Positions 46,065-57,900 of a DNA stretch of 64,000 bases are shown here, piece after piece; the stretch's first letter is position 1, and every line of letters starts with the position of its first letter. Under the pieces are notes generated by a model. It did not search any database, was not told the origin of the DNA, and worked only from the letters and a program-made list of their open reading frames with translations. The stretch lies in NCBI GenBank assembly GCA_947462335.1, contig OX381710.1:62305303-62369302 (forward strand), written 5' to 3'. Origin of the DNA: Harmothoe impar (lineage: Eukaryota > Annelida > Polychaeta > Phyllodocida > Polynoidae). The position numbers were made by a program, and so were the translations under genes.

Positions 46065-49000
46065 CCCAAAGGCCTACTAGAGATCTGGTGAGTTCCCTTA
46101 TCCTCCTCACAGTCGAAAGGCAAAGTCTGCTCACATCCCAGGATCAATTCAAATGGACCTCCATAAAAAGAAATATCTCTAGGGAGCAATCCAGCAGATC
46201 CCAAAGGTACCCATTTTATATAAAGTCCCTTTCTAACATAATTGATGGGAGTGATTTTTTACTTTTACAGATACTAAACCATACAGTGCATTATGTTTGT
46301 GTCCTTCATCGCTTGCTTCTATGAAGGCAGTATATTCTATATCGCATTGCTCACATCCTCCTTAGCCATAGCCCGAGGTTCCCTATGATTTTTCCCCTTT
46401 GACATTGGCTATTTTCTGATATTTAGACTCTGTTAGAAATGAAAGGCAGCAATTTGCCTCAATCATTTCAAATTTAACCTGGATGATTAGCAATCGTTCA
46501 TCTCTATATCCTTCACCACCCTCTCTAAATACCACTGACTGTAAATGTTGCATCCAAAGCTGGTAATATGCAGAGGGACTGACTGAATACTGGACATCAG
46601 ACTGCACATGGATAATGGATGTGTAATTGGGTTGTTATATTACCCACTGATGGCTGTGTATTGGCCATAAACACAATGAGATGGATACAGGATGGATACC
46701 AGGATAGTATACAGGGAGCTGAAAGGGAAATGGGTAATGGTTTGTAGAAGAGGATTTCCATCTCTGGCTGCAGTGGATGGATATATAAGTCATTAGCTGT
46801 GCTGCCAGTGGGAATATGGACACAGCATATAGCAAAGAAGAACCCAGGACAGTTTTAAGTAGAAATGACAATCTATGCTAAAGTGTATACATATGCAAAT
46901 ACTGCCTTTCAATCCATTTAAAGATATTTCATTCACAGTAGAATCTATATCATCACAATTCAATAAACAGTATCCTTATTGTGAAAAGAAATACAGGCAA
47001 TGGGCTATTCTTCTCTTTTCTAGTATAATGGTGCACCACTGATCTCATCTGGGAATGTATACTCATTACTCTAATCTGCTTATCTTGTACAGTGTTGCTC
47101 AGCCATTTCATTACATGAGTTACAGCTTTCAATATTAAAGTGGACAGTATAACATAGATATATTCTGACAAGCATTTAAAAGGTTGCACTCATCCTCTTT
47201 TGTAAACAAAATCTTGCATCGTGAACACAAAAATGTCAGTTCAACGATATCAATGTTGAAAAGTGGTTGATCCAAGCCCGATGAGTTAATAACTTTGTCA
47301 ACAGACTGGGTAGCCCATCCATCATTTCTATAAAGCAGTGTGGTTGAACAGACACATGGCTACCAAATGCGTTCTAAAAAAGCTTTTTATCAGTAAACAC
47401 TTACATTCTCATAGATATTGCTCTCACACACAAGAAGACTGCTGCTCAGCCACAACTGATAGGCAGATTGAGGGAGGTGGAATGCTTGTAGTATGATGAT
47501 GATTTGTAGCATACAAAGCTAAAGCCCTAGGAGCAGTTAAAGAACCTTCGTGATAAAGCCCTTCAGGCTATGTGAATATGAGTGGTTGACCAAATTTTCA
47601 TTTGCATGCGTTTCTAATGGTTTTCTCCATCACTCAAAGCTGCATCCACGGATAGGGATAAGGGCAGACCTATTTTAACAAACCCAATCTGTACATTGTA
47701 AATTGTTAGTTTAGGTACACATAAGAATCTACTGTAGATCTACAACCAACCTTTTACAGTGTAGGTGCCAATGGAACGGCAAGACTATCAATTAGAGTTT
47801 CTAATGTTGATTATCATTTATACTGAGCCATTATCCAAAGTCCAAAGTCAAGGAACATTTCAAATGAGCAATTGACATACAGTAGTGTTAATTACTCTCA
47901 CTGTGTAGGAAAAAAACGGGAAGGAAGGGAATCCTCAGACCTGGTGAGCCGCTGTCGGTTCTGAGGAGTGTAATTGTTATAGAAAAAACTCCTTTCCTGT
48001 TCCCCACAAAATTGTCCATTTAATAGCCGAGTGATCCAATCAAAGAACCTTGTGAACAGCAATTGCATATTTTATCATGAGCACTAGAATTGTTTTAATG
48101 CACACCAAACCAAGACCCTGTCAAGTAAGGTTACAATTCAATTAAAATGCAGACAAGTGTACAGCTGGGTTAGTGCATCACATCAAGTTGGTAGATGAAT
48201 ATGCTTGATTACTTTAAACTGATCTATATTTTAGACAACTTAATTGTTCTCCTTTCTTTTTCATACGAACCAAGGTTATGTAAAAAAAATTTAACTTTTG
48301 TAATCTTGCAAATTGTATGATTCGGTACAACCTATTTTGGCCAATTCTACAATGCTGCAATGATCGAACCATGGACAATGCATTTGCAGTTTGGTAGCTG
48401 GATGCAGAGGTTTGCAGTTTGTCTGTTTGAGTTCACTCAACATTCACTATGCAGTTGCACAAGGGGGAAATACCTCGCTTCAGCCGCTCATATAGATGAT
48501 GTTCAAATGCGCAAAGTAAAAGTGTTTAGGCTTAAATATGGCCTGGACTTGTAGTTGCACCTCTTGCTCACTGTCTAATATGAGCAGTTTTGAAAGTATT
48601 GGATGAAATGTATTGAATGTGATTCCCACCTGCATTAGTCAGCGCAGGCAAAGACTAACAAAAACTGCAGAGGTCCCTGGGAGAGAGGGAATAAAAAGAC
48701 TAGAACCACCAAGCGGAGAATGGAGGACCCTTGTTGCTTGGAAACGGATGGCCTTCACCTCCTCTTATTTCATTAATGCGCACCTCATCACCTGGTGGAG
48801 CCACCATGGTTGGCTGATACCAGATGAAATGTGTTTGTGGTTGGAAACCAACCAAATCATTTAAAGCTGATAATATGGAGAAACACAATCACAGGATGTT
48901 AATGGTCTTATTGAATTAATATTCATGAATATGCCTGTAATCTCGGAGACCAAGAGTTAATATTGCCATTGGGGTTTGGTTGTGTCTCCCTCTCTTCTTT

Positions 49001-51065
49001 CCATGTCTAGAAGGGTGGAGGATGGAAGGCTTCATCTATAGTTTGTGATAGGATATGCATATATAGATGCATCAGCTGGTGTCTTTAGAGAGTCAGTCAT
49101 ACATGCACAACTCCCCTGTGGAGGAGGTAATAAACCAGGTTCACATGCTTTTCTAATAATTTCAATTTATAACTGATTTAATGCTGTATGTTTTTCATTT
49201 GCGTATCATAGTCACTTACATCTACAATATAATACAGTCTCATGACAGCCCACCTAATGGTATTACAACATTTCACCCCTTAGAACACATGGTAAGATAA
49301 CCCTGCAGTAAGGCCCAGAGGTCTGTTTCTAACAAAGACTTTGCTATGATATAACAGTGTATAGCATTACCAGAGCTGAATACAAGAATAAATAGATCCT
49401 AAGGAAAAAAAATTAGGGATCGTAATGTATTACATAGTATCTTGTGGAAATTTATGAAGGAAAATACCCAGGGGGAGTCGTCCTCACCCCATACAGAACG
49501 GCCTCTCTATTGTTAGTCAATTTGCCTCTCATTTCATACATGAAAAGAATCTATGATCCTCTTGGGCAACCAGTTTCCTACAAGTGCTCCCCAGGGCAGA
49601 TTCCCCATGTCCACATTGTGTATATGAGGCTAATATTACTCCTATTTGAGTTCGATCCCATTCAGCTCTTCAGAATCAATGTGATATCAGGGCCTCTACT
49701 ACGAAACTCTTAATTTATCTTCCCCTGCTGGACCCGCAGGTATCCTCCTATGTTCTGTAGGATAGATGTTCTGTGGTCCATAGCTATATTTAAACACATT
49801 CATTTATCAACGTTGTGATGCCTGGGTTTAAGCCAATCAATATGGGTAATCTGACAACTCCAGCTAGAAGACCCGCTTCCTTGTCACTTAGACGAGTCTC
49901 GAGACAGGCTTGCAGGAACGACCCCGCCCTATATACATAAGGTGAATATGATTTTGACACATGTTTCAATGTAGATATTATCTACAGTTGTGTACATTAC
50001 AAGTCTCAGCTATTTCATGAGGGTCGCACAGGGTCAATGTACTTTGGCTTACATTTTTCCACATCCAGAAGACAATTGTACAGTCTGATGGCCAATAAGT
50101 AGAGACAGAGGTGTAAGTATAGGAAACTAGAAATGGATGGACATCAGCAATCGTAAAGCTCCAGCAAGACAACAAAGGAGGCAGCTAAGTAGGAATAAGG
50201 TTTTGTAGGGCAAGCAGCAAAAAAGGTAAAGAATGGAAGCAGGACAAGGAGTGCAGGAAAGGCAGGAACCATGAATTGCAGAGGGGGTGACATAAGGAAG
50301 GGGGGGGGGAGATGGATGACATTAAAGGAATGGTGTGCATAGTTCTAGGTATGATTTCCTAATTCTACTCAGCTAAGTCAACAATCTGACATCAAAAACG
50401 CTGTGTACGGAACAGTTGGTGGTCGCAACCCATGTCTATTTGAAATATTTATTTGCTGGCCAAATAAAGGGATCATTAATATTCATGAATTGCCATAAGC
50501 AAGGTGAAATAGGAACCAAGTAAATAAAAAAAGAAAGAGGAAATGACCTTGGGACTGGGGACCTAAAACTTAACTGGGACCAAGTCCCCAGTTAATTGAA
50601 AGCTGTTTTGGGCAAGAAATACCTTTATCTTTGCCATAAAAAGAAAGGTATTCTTGCAGAAAAAAATGAAAACAATTCAAATCAATTATTTCTCAGCAGC
50701 ACATACTGTCCACACACACTGAGTACCCACTTCCAGGTGGAATTCTCGATTCTATAGCAGACATACAAGTCAATCTGACCAATCATGCAACAGATTTGTT
50801 ATTTCTAGAAGTCCAAATGATGCAGTCAGTAGCGTCAGTGGCTCCTAAACCTGTTGGAAAGTATGGACCCCATTTAATATTACAGAATCTGAGATCCAGC
50901 ATAAACCAGTAGGAGTGTGTGTGTATATATAGTGATTACTTGTTCTCCAACCCTTATCCCTATCTGACCATCCATCCACATGCAGTATATTAAAAGCCAT
51001 TTAGAACTACTGGGTAATGTGAATCAAGATCAGAACAGTTCTAATATAAAAACAACGTTGATGGT
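46065..51065. repeat. tandem array family B, copy 4 (~5 kb unit)
   Basis: Collinear with copy 3: the GGCCTACTAGAGATCTGGTG element, TTACCCACTGATGGCTGTGT (46636), TTGAACAGACACATGGCT (47344), GTTGCTTGGAAAC (48733), and GTTCGATCCCATTCAG (49648). It is about 850 bases shorter before the 48733 block and longer after the 49990 block. No gene was recognised. Confidence 0.8.
47708..47762. repeat. fragment of the 20110 MITE family
   Basis: AGGTACACATAAGAATCTACTG to TTTTACAGTG matches one end of the 20110-20269 element. Confidence 0.4.
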
Positions 51066-51069
51066 GGTC

Positions 51070-51765
51070 CTAAAGGCCTACTAGAGACCCGGTGAGTCCC
51101 CCTATTAAATTCACAGTCAACTCATGTCCCAAAATCAACTCGAATAGTTCATGTCATTCTAGATGGCTATAGAACCCAACAAGTGCCTCATATGAAGCCA
51201 TTTTCTCCATACAAATGGCAGTGATGTTCTGCTTCATACCATACTGGTCCACACAATGGTCCTTACCACGTTCCAGACCAGCACATATTCCTTCCATAAA
51301 GATATATATATATTTCTCATCGATGTGTCCTTGCCGGACCCACAGTATATATACTGCTTGTGTTGTCTGATCTGCCCCAGGTCCCCATGCCTGTAGTGTC
51401 TGTGCTGCTGGGTGCACCCTTATTGACCCCTACACCCTTGGTGGGTTCTTCATCAGCCACATACATCCAGCTTAATCCTGTGGGTGCTGGAGGGGTTAAG
51501 GGGCACCCCTGGAGCGGTTTGCTCTATCAGGCTTGAGATTTGTAAGGACTGAGAAAGCCTCTCCCCATTGAAAGATACCATGTCACTAGAAGCATGGCAA
51601 TAAACTTTGCAATGAAAGCAATGGCAATAAACACATAATTCCGATTTCTGTAATTGATTGAATTCTTCCCTGTGATATTATCCACTGATAGCACGCAGGA
51701 GCACGGGGACATGCAGGATGATACTACTTCTAAAAACAACTTTGATAGAACTCCCAATGGCCTAG
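51070..51765. repeat. tandem array family B, copy 5, interrupted by LTR element
   Basis: Carries the GGCCTACTAGAGACCCGGTGAG element, the CATCAGCCACATACATCCAG block (also in copies 1 and 2) and TTATCCACTGATAG. It then reaches another copy of AACTCCCAATGGCCTA, which is cut off exactly where the LTR begins. Confidence 0.75.
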
Positions 51766-52249
51766 TGTAGGGGCATGATATTACATATTAATCTCATACA
51801 CGGTATTTCCGGGTAACGTCTGTTTACTCGGCTTCTCCACCTGGAGCTAGTGCACACAGTTCCCGGGAGAGGGCGCAGGTCCTCTTCAGGTGACCGTGTG
51901 CCGCTCTCAGGTGGGCGGCCGACCCACCCACCTGGCCACGTGACCTAAGAGCCGGTGTTATATAAGACCCATGTGTTTACCTGGAACGGCAGTCAGTGCA
52001 GGCCCGACTGACGAGAGACTTCACATGTTCAACCGTGCGGACAGAGTTGTATGCTAAGAGTTGTATACTGACCGTTTCCTCTATTTATAGAGAAACCTGA
52101 TCTACCTGTGTGTATTAATTCTACACTGATCGTTCCCTAGTAAAGGAACTAGAGTTGTTATTCTTGTGAATAAAGACAGATATATTCTCGCACCTGGAAA
52201 CTGCCGTGATCGTTGTTCTTTAACCTAGAGTTAACTACGAACCACCACA
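51766..52249 (+). repeat. 5' LTR (484 bp)
   Basis: Begins TGTAGGGGCATGATATT and ends CCACCACA directly before the primer site, giving TG..CA termini. The U3 part has a CACGTG E-box at 51937-51942 and a TATATAA box at 51959-51965; AATAAA at 52169-52174 would be the polyadenylation signal. The left edge is also set by the break in the host array motif. No 3' partner LTR is in the window for comparison, so the exact boundaries are inferred from ends and context. Confidence 0.7.
51937..51965 (+). promoter_or_regulatory. LTR promoter: E-box and TATA box
   Basis: CACGTG (51937-51942) and TATATAA (51959-51965) in U3. Transcription would start about 25-30 bases downstream, near 51990. Confidence 0.55.
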
Positions 52250-52250
52250 C

Positions 52251-52262
52251 TGGTGCCGTGAC
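52251..52262 (+). other. primer binding site, tRNA-His
   Basis: TGGTGCCGTGAC lies one base after the LTR. It is complementary to the 3' end of animal tRNA-His (...GTCACGGCA plus CCA) for 12 bases. tRNA-His is recognised here because its acceptor stem starts GCCGTGA. Confidence 0.75.
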
Positions 52263-52368
52263 CAGTAGCAGTGAAGGTAGCAGAACAAGCTAGTTGTTCG
52301 AGAATATGTTCGGGTTATACTGAACAGGAAGTCCTTGAGTGGACAGGCAGTCCTTTAGTGGACGGACA

Positions 52369-54909
52369 ATGGCTACCGGTGGTAGCCTGGGCGGCTCTGG
52401 CCCAGAGCTGAGTGAAGGGGAGTTGGAATCAACTCGCCTGGAGGTGCCAGGGATGGACCCTGGGGAGGGCTTGAAGCCAGAGCAGAAGAAGAGGAAATTG
52501 CAGGATCTTTCCTGGGTGGAACCCTATGTAGGGGATGAGAGATTCCAGAGGGAATATGACGAGCGTTTGGCTCGGGAAGAGGATGACCTCTACTGGGAAA
52601 ATGTCCGATTGGACAAGCAGTCAATGGAAGATCAGTATGCTGCATTGACTGAGGAATTGACTTCCCTGGTAAAAGAAAGGGACGAGATCCTCTCTGAGAA
52701 TCAGAGGGTAAAAGGAACTCTGATAGAAGAGAGAGAACGGTTGATAGAGGACAACCGGTATATGAAAAAGAAGGTTGCTCAGGAATCGCATGAATACCAA
52801 AAGATTCAGGCAAAGATTGCTGAGAACCAGAAGGAGAATGACCATTCAGAATCTCTTAAGGAGAGGTATGAGAGGGAGTTGAAAAAATACTCCAGGGAAT
52901 GGTATGCCCTGAAGAAGGGGACAGAAGAGCTTGAGAAGGGCAGAGACCAGCTGGTCAAAGATAACGAATCCACCAGGATGCAAATCCTGGAGGAAACGGA
53001 AGAGTTAGAAAGGAAACGGAAAGCTGAGGTAGAAGCTGTCTGTTCCCTGGAAGCCAGAAAAACGCTCCTACAGGGTGAATTATCAAAGGCATTGGAAAAA
53101 CAGGGGAAGGAACAGGTTCCAGCTGTCAGGCCGGAAACTGTTCCGGATAGTACTCCTACTACTAGTAAGGGGGAAGCATTACCACAATACGATCCATTTA
53201 TTAATGATAATGGATTGAGGAATGTGGAAGACTCTGTGTATAAAAACAGAGAGAAAGATTCAAGGAGAGTGAATGTTACCGGGCGCTCTCTTGGATGGGA
53301 ACCAGTTAATCATGCCAGTAATGGTCCGGTTAACAGGGAAATGTCTCCAGAGGAGGAAGTGTCTCGACACTATAAAAATAAATTTCGAGATGAAGTGGTG
53401 AACCATAGTTATGGCTCATTGAACCCCTTTGCGGGAGATGACCCGGCTCTATATGGGAATCCGGGAGGTTATGATAGCAAGGGTAATTATAGGTATTGCC
53501 CAGATGCAAGTTATTCGTACCCACCTCCGGCCACGGAAACACACTCGGGAATCAATAAAGATCCTGAGATTAGGCCGAGGGATAGGATGAATAAGGGGAC
53601 CCAACCGGGAACAAAGGGAAGGTCAAACCCGGTGCATAAAAACACTGAGGGACTGTCAGGCTATCATGGCCCACGCTTTGATGAGGGTTCAGAATCTGAA
53701 TCAGATAAATCATCTGACGATGTACCCAAGAGAAAGGTTCCTTTGAACCGGCGGGTCACAATGACCCCGGCGGAGCACCGATTACATAATCGAGACCCCG
53801 CCATAGGTAATTTGGGACTAGATTGCTCTAGCCGAGGTCAAGACGGTACAGACCTACTGGCTTGGAGTAGACGCATGTCGGGTCAATTAGTGCATTCTAA
53901 TTATGCCGCTAAAAGAACTGCACGTGTGACTAAGCCTTACAGGGGTTTACGACCCTGGAAGGAAGAATATCAATCACTTCTAGATGATTGTAAGTACAAT
54001 TGCTGGAACAAGGAGGAATCCTTGGGAGCTTTTGTGATATGGTTGAGTGACGGGCCGGGTAAGATAGTGGTTGAAGAATGGAGGGACACTTACGGGCCGG
54101 AAGCTACATACGACCAGCTGGAAGTATTAGCTTGTTATACCTTTGGGAAAATGGTGACAGTAGATCACTGGACTCTGTTTCAGAGAAGAACGCAGAAACC
54201 AAAGGAATCTGCTAAAATTTTTGGACTGGAATTGCAGCGATTATTGCGGCAGGCTAGGCCAGAATGGAGTAGGGATGCTGAATATTACATAGAATCCCTA
54301 TTTGTAAGATTTATTAGCGGATTAAGTGATCCCGAACATGCTAAAGTTTGTGGTAGAGCTTGGGAAGCTGGGTCTTCCCTAGCAGATTTGTTCATGGCGA
54401 TTGATCAACATGACAAGAAGAAGATACTGTTGGCTGGTATGATACCCGCTAATAGGGGGCAGCGCGTCTCTGGAATTGAACATTCCTTAGATGGAGACGA
54501 TTCTTCCGCGGAAGAATCTGAAGGGGAGGAGAGAGTAGACGCCCTTAAATTCAAGGGTCGACAGAAATCTAACTCAACCCCAGCTTCCGGGAAACTTCCT
54601 AGTAACAAAGGTTATTCGGAAACCCCCCGGAAACCCGACATTCGGGAGCCTCAGACTGAACCCAGTCAGAAAACCCAGACCCCGGAGACGACCACTCCGG
54701 ATAAAACAAATGCGTCAGGAAACTCATTAAATACCTTAATGGAGTCCATGATTAAACGCATGAACGAGGTGTTTGATAATCAAACCAGGCGCCGCCCTAG
54801 GGTCGATCGTAACACCGTCCAGTGTTACAGATGTCAAGTCAAAGGGCACTTTGCATCTGAATGCAAAGCCGAGAAACCTGTTTTAAGAAGTGAGGTTTCG
54901 GGAAATTAG
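52369..54909 (+). CDS. gag: Gag polyprotein
   Basis: Structural protein that packages the element RNA into particles. ATG at 52369 is in a strong context (ACAATGG), the first ATG of the open frame, and gives 846 residues. The frame is open upstream without an ATG. Roughly residues 40-260 are E/K/R-rich with heptad character, a long coiled coil. Residues about 280-500 are polar and disordered. Residues about 520-690 resemble the retrotransposon capsid domain (FQRRTQKPKESAKIFGLELQ, then FISGLSDP). A single zinc knuckle CX2CX4HX4C lies at 54823-54864. It is longer than usual Ty3 Gag (300-500 residues) because of the coiled-coil N-terminus. It ends at TAG 54907-54909, inside the frameshift signal. 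Confidence 0.92.
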   Translation: MATGGSLGGSGPELSEGELESTRLEVPGMDPGEGLKPEQKKRKLQDLSWVEPYVGDERFQREYDERLAREEDDLYWENVRLDKQSMEDQYAALTEELTSLVKERDEILSENQRVKGTLIEERERLIEDNRYMKKKVAQESHEYQKIQAKIAENQKENDHSESLKERYERELKKYSREWYALKKGTEELEKGRDQLVKDNESTRMQILEETEELERKRKAEVEAVCSLEARKTLLQGELSKALEKQGKEQVPAVRPETVPDSTPTTSKGEALPQYDPFINDNGLRNVEDSVYKNREKDSRRVNVTGRSLGWEPVNHASNGPVNREMSPEEEVSRHYKNKFRDEVVNHSYGSLNPFAGDDPALYGNPGGYDSKGNYRYCPDASYSYPPPATETHSGINKDPEIRPRDRMNKGTQPGTKGRSNPVHKNTEGLSGYHGPRFDEGSESESDKSSDDVPKRKVPLNRRVTMTPAEHRLHNRDPAIGNLGLDCSSRGQDGTDLLAWSRRMSGQLVHSNYAAKRTARVTKPYRGLRPWKEEYQSLLDDCKYNCWNKEESLGAFVIWLSDGPGKIVVEEWRDTYGPEATYDQLEVLACYTFGKMVTVDHWTLFQRRTQKPKESAKIFGLELQRLLRQARPEWSRDAEYYIESLFVRFISGLSDPEHAKVCGRAWEAGSSLADLFMAIDQHDKKKILLAGMIPANRGQRVSGIEHSLDGDDSSAEESEGEERVDALKFKGRQKSNSTPASGKLPSNKGYSETPRKPDIREPQTEPSQKTQTPETTTPDKTNASGNSLNTLMESMIKRMNEVFDNQTRRRPRVDRNTVQCYRCQVKGHFASECKAEKPVLRSEVSGN

Positions 54910-54944
54910 AGGGGGTTACCGGGGATGGCAGGACGGTAACCCCT
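54900..54944 (+). promoter_or_regulatory. -1 ribosomal frameshift signal
   Basis: The slippery heptamer G GGA AAT (54900-54906) lies in the gag frame and is directly followed by the gag TAG. It fits the X XXY YYZ rule. A 10-bp perfect hairpin follows: GGGGTTACCG at 54912-54921 pairs with CGGTAACCCC at 54934-54943 around a 12-base loop, with a 5-base spacer. Pol lies in the -1 frame and is open from 54894. All required parts are present. Confidence 0.9.
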
Positions 54945-57900
54945 GAGGAAATATGTCAGATTATCACCGACGTTGGCGGTGAAGATTCATTAGCAGTGAA
55001 TGCGTCCAGCAAGAAGGGAGATGGGACCGTACATCCCGGAAACCATGAGGCTGGGGAGACTGGTACAACAGGCGCCCAGGGGTGCGCGTATGGGAAACCT
55101 AGTGCCAGTTTAGAGGAGTCAATAACCAAAGAGTTGGTTAAGGTTGGAGGAACCAGGCTTCCCCCGGGTCATCCTTGTCTGGAACACCTGAAAGGATGTG
55201 GATTCGACCTGGGCACTGATAGTGACCTTCACCGGTTTACTAGGAATCCCTCAGTAACTGATGGGAAGAGGTGGTACGTTTCCTGTTCTGTACAAGGAAA
55301 GACTGGGGAGTTTCTTATGGATACTGGAGCTAGCCACTCCATGGTCTCTAAGAGATTCATCAGCTTATTGCCGAATATGTGTGAGAACCTCACAATGAGG
55401 GTAAATGCATGTACGGCCGATGGTACCAGAATGAGGACATTTGGACGGACTTTTCTGATAATCTCTGTGGCCGGGAAAGAATTTGTTTGGGCCCCGACCA
55501 TAGCTGAGATTGAAGATGATGGTATTCTTGGTTTGGATTTTGCGGCGCTTTTCGGTGCGACTTTGAATCCGAAAAGTGGGAAGTTGAAAATTGAATACCC
55601 GTATGATATAACCATACTCTGTAAGTTGAGAGTGATAAGTAGTGTCGCTAGTGTGGCACAGACTGTGAAGATTCCCCCGGGAATGACCTGTGACGTGTTA
55701 GTCAGTTCAGGGAGGCTAATCCAGAAAGGATTAGCGGTAATCAAGCCGGATATGGCTGTATTATCCCGGAAGGGATTGGAATCTGCGGATACCCTAGTAG
55801 GGAATTCCAGATGGACAGTGACACCCATTTCCAACCCCGGAAACTCCACAGTATATCTTGAGAAAGGCACTGAAGTTGGGAAAGTGATACTTGCGGAGGC
55901 AGTCACCGGTAGCCACCAAGACCTGAGGTTAGAAGAAGGAGGGGAAGAGGAATTGCATGAAGAGTTAACTAAGTTGTTAACAGGATCGTCCATAACGGAT
56001 GAGAATGATCAGGAAGCCCTAAAAGCTATGCTGAAGAGATGCAGGCAAGCTTTTGCGGCCCCAGGGGAACCCCTGGGGAGAACCAATAAGGTATTGCATG
56101 AAATTAAAACCGGGGATAACCCCGCTTTTAAGATTCCTTATAGGAGATTACCCCTCAAGAAGAAGATTGTAGCTGAGGAAGAGATAGCGAAAATGCTGAA
56201 GGATAATGTTATTGTTCCCAGCATGAGTCCTTGGTCCTCCCCTGTGTGTATGGTAACCAAGAAGGATGGTAGCATACGGTTCTGTATTGATTACCGGAAA
56301 CTGAATGGGTTGACTAAAAAGAACTCCTATCCTCTTCCTAGGATAGATGAGACGATTGATTCCCTGGGAGGGAATGAATGGTTTTGTACCCTGGATTTAC
56401 AGTCCGGGTATTGGCAGGTAGGCATGAAGCCTGAAGATATGGAGAAAACCGCGTTTTCCAGCCATATTGGGTTGTTTGAATATAAGGTAATGCCGTTCGG
56501 GTTATGTAACGCGCCGGCCACCTTTGAAGCCATGATGGAGACGCTGTTAAGTGATTTATTATGGCGGAAATGTCTAGTTTACTTGGATGACGTAATCGTG
56601 TTTGGAAAGACCTTTGCGGATTGTTTAAGTAATTTGGAAGAAGTCTTAAACCGAATCATGTCTAACGGTCTCAAATTGAAACCAAAGAAATGCAATCTGT
56701 TTAAGAAGGATATTAACTACCTAGGGCGGATTATTTCCACCGAGGGGGTTAAGGCGGATCCGGAAAAGATCAGGAGTGTGACTGAATGGGAAGTCCCCAG
56801 GGGTCCTAAAGATGTGCGATCCTTTCTAGGATTCTGCTCATACTATAGGGATTTCCTGCCGGGGTATTCCCGGGTAGCCTATCCGATCCAGTGTTTGTCA
56901 CACTGGACACCCGGAAATAGGAAGGAGGAGTTCCCATGGGGGAGGGAACAGGACACAGCTTTCTTAACAATAAAAAAGTTGTTTGTAGAGACCCCGGTGT
57001 TAAAGTATCCCACCCCGGATGGTCATTTTGTATTAGATACAGATGCTAGTAATGAGAGTATTGGGGCCGCCCTCAGTCAAGTCCAAGACGGAGTGGAGGT
57101 TCCCATTGCCTTTGCTAGTAATACTATGAGTAAGACCCAGCGTAATTACTGTACCACTAAAAGGGAATTGCTGGCTGTGATAGTTTATACTAAAAAGTTC
57201 AAACATTTCCTTTGGGGGTCCGATTTTACGCTAAGAACAGATCATTCCTCTTTGAGATGGTTATTGAATTTCAAAGATGCGGAAGGAATGATTGGACGTT
57301 GGCTAGCACACCTTTCCGAGTTCGGTTTGGAGCAAAGTCAGATCCAGCATAGAGCTGGGGTAAAGCATGTAAATGCTGATGCACTTTCCCGACGTCCTAT
57401 CAGGAAGTGCGAAAACACCAACTGTGATGACTGTGGTCAGCATGAAGCTGTCATAGCCGGAGCAAGGATTCCCTTTGAGATCAAGGGAACTGGGGTTCTG
57501 GAGTGGTCCATGGGAACCATCCGGAAATTCCAGGAAAAGGATCCTAACCTTAGCCGGTTGTTGGTATTGTTACCTAGGAAGATACGGCCCCCGCGGCCTG
57601 AGATTTCCCTGGAGAATCGGGAAATGAGACGACTAATAGCTCAATGGGCAGAGCTAGAGGTCCAGAGCGGAATCATCTACCGGTGGAAGATTAATTCATC
57701 CGGTAGGAGAGTCCGGCAAGTGGTAATACCTTCCGGTATGAGGAGGGATGTTATGTATTATTGCCATGGACACCTGACCAGTGGACATTTCGGGAAAAAG
57801 CGTTCCCTGGAACGTCTGAAAAGGAGATATTACTGGCCAGGGATGAGTAGTGATCTATTAAGATGGATTGCTACTTGCCCGGATTGTTGTAAAAACAAAC

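Noticed and set aside
44380..48864. Paralogous small ORFs at 44380-44736 and 48613-48864 with similar peptides (AWK..F..FINAH..ITW)
   Set aside because: The similarity follows from duplicated DNA. Aligned codons differ at first and second positions as often as at third, with non-conservative changes, and the opposite strand is equally similar. There is no sign of protein selection.
45436..49658. GTTCGATCCC resembling a pol III B box in two array units
   Set aside because: No matching A box, no tRNA-like fold and no terminator at the right distance.
52339..52368. Upstream extension of the gag frame starting at GTG
   Set aside because: A eukaryotic ribosome would use the ATG at 52369, which has a strong context; no ATG lies in the extension.
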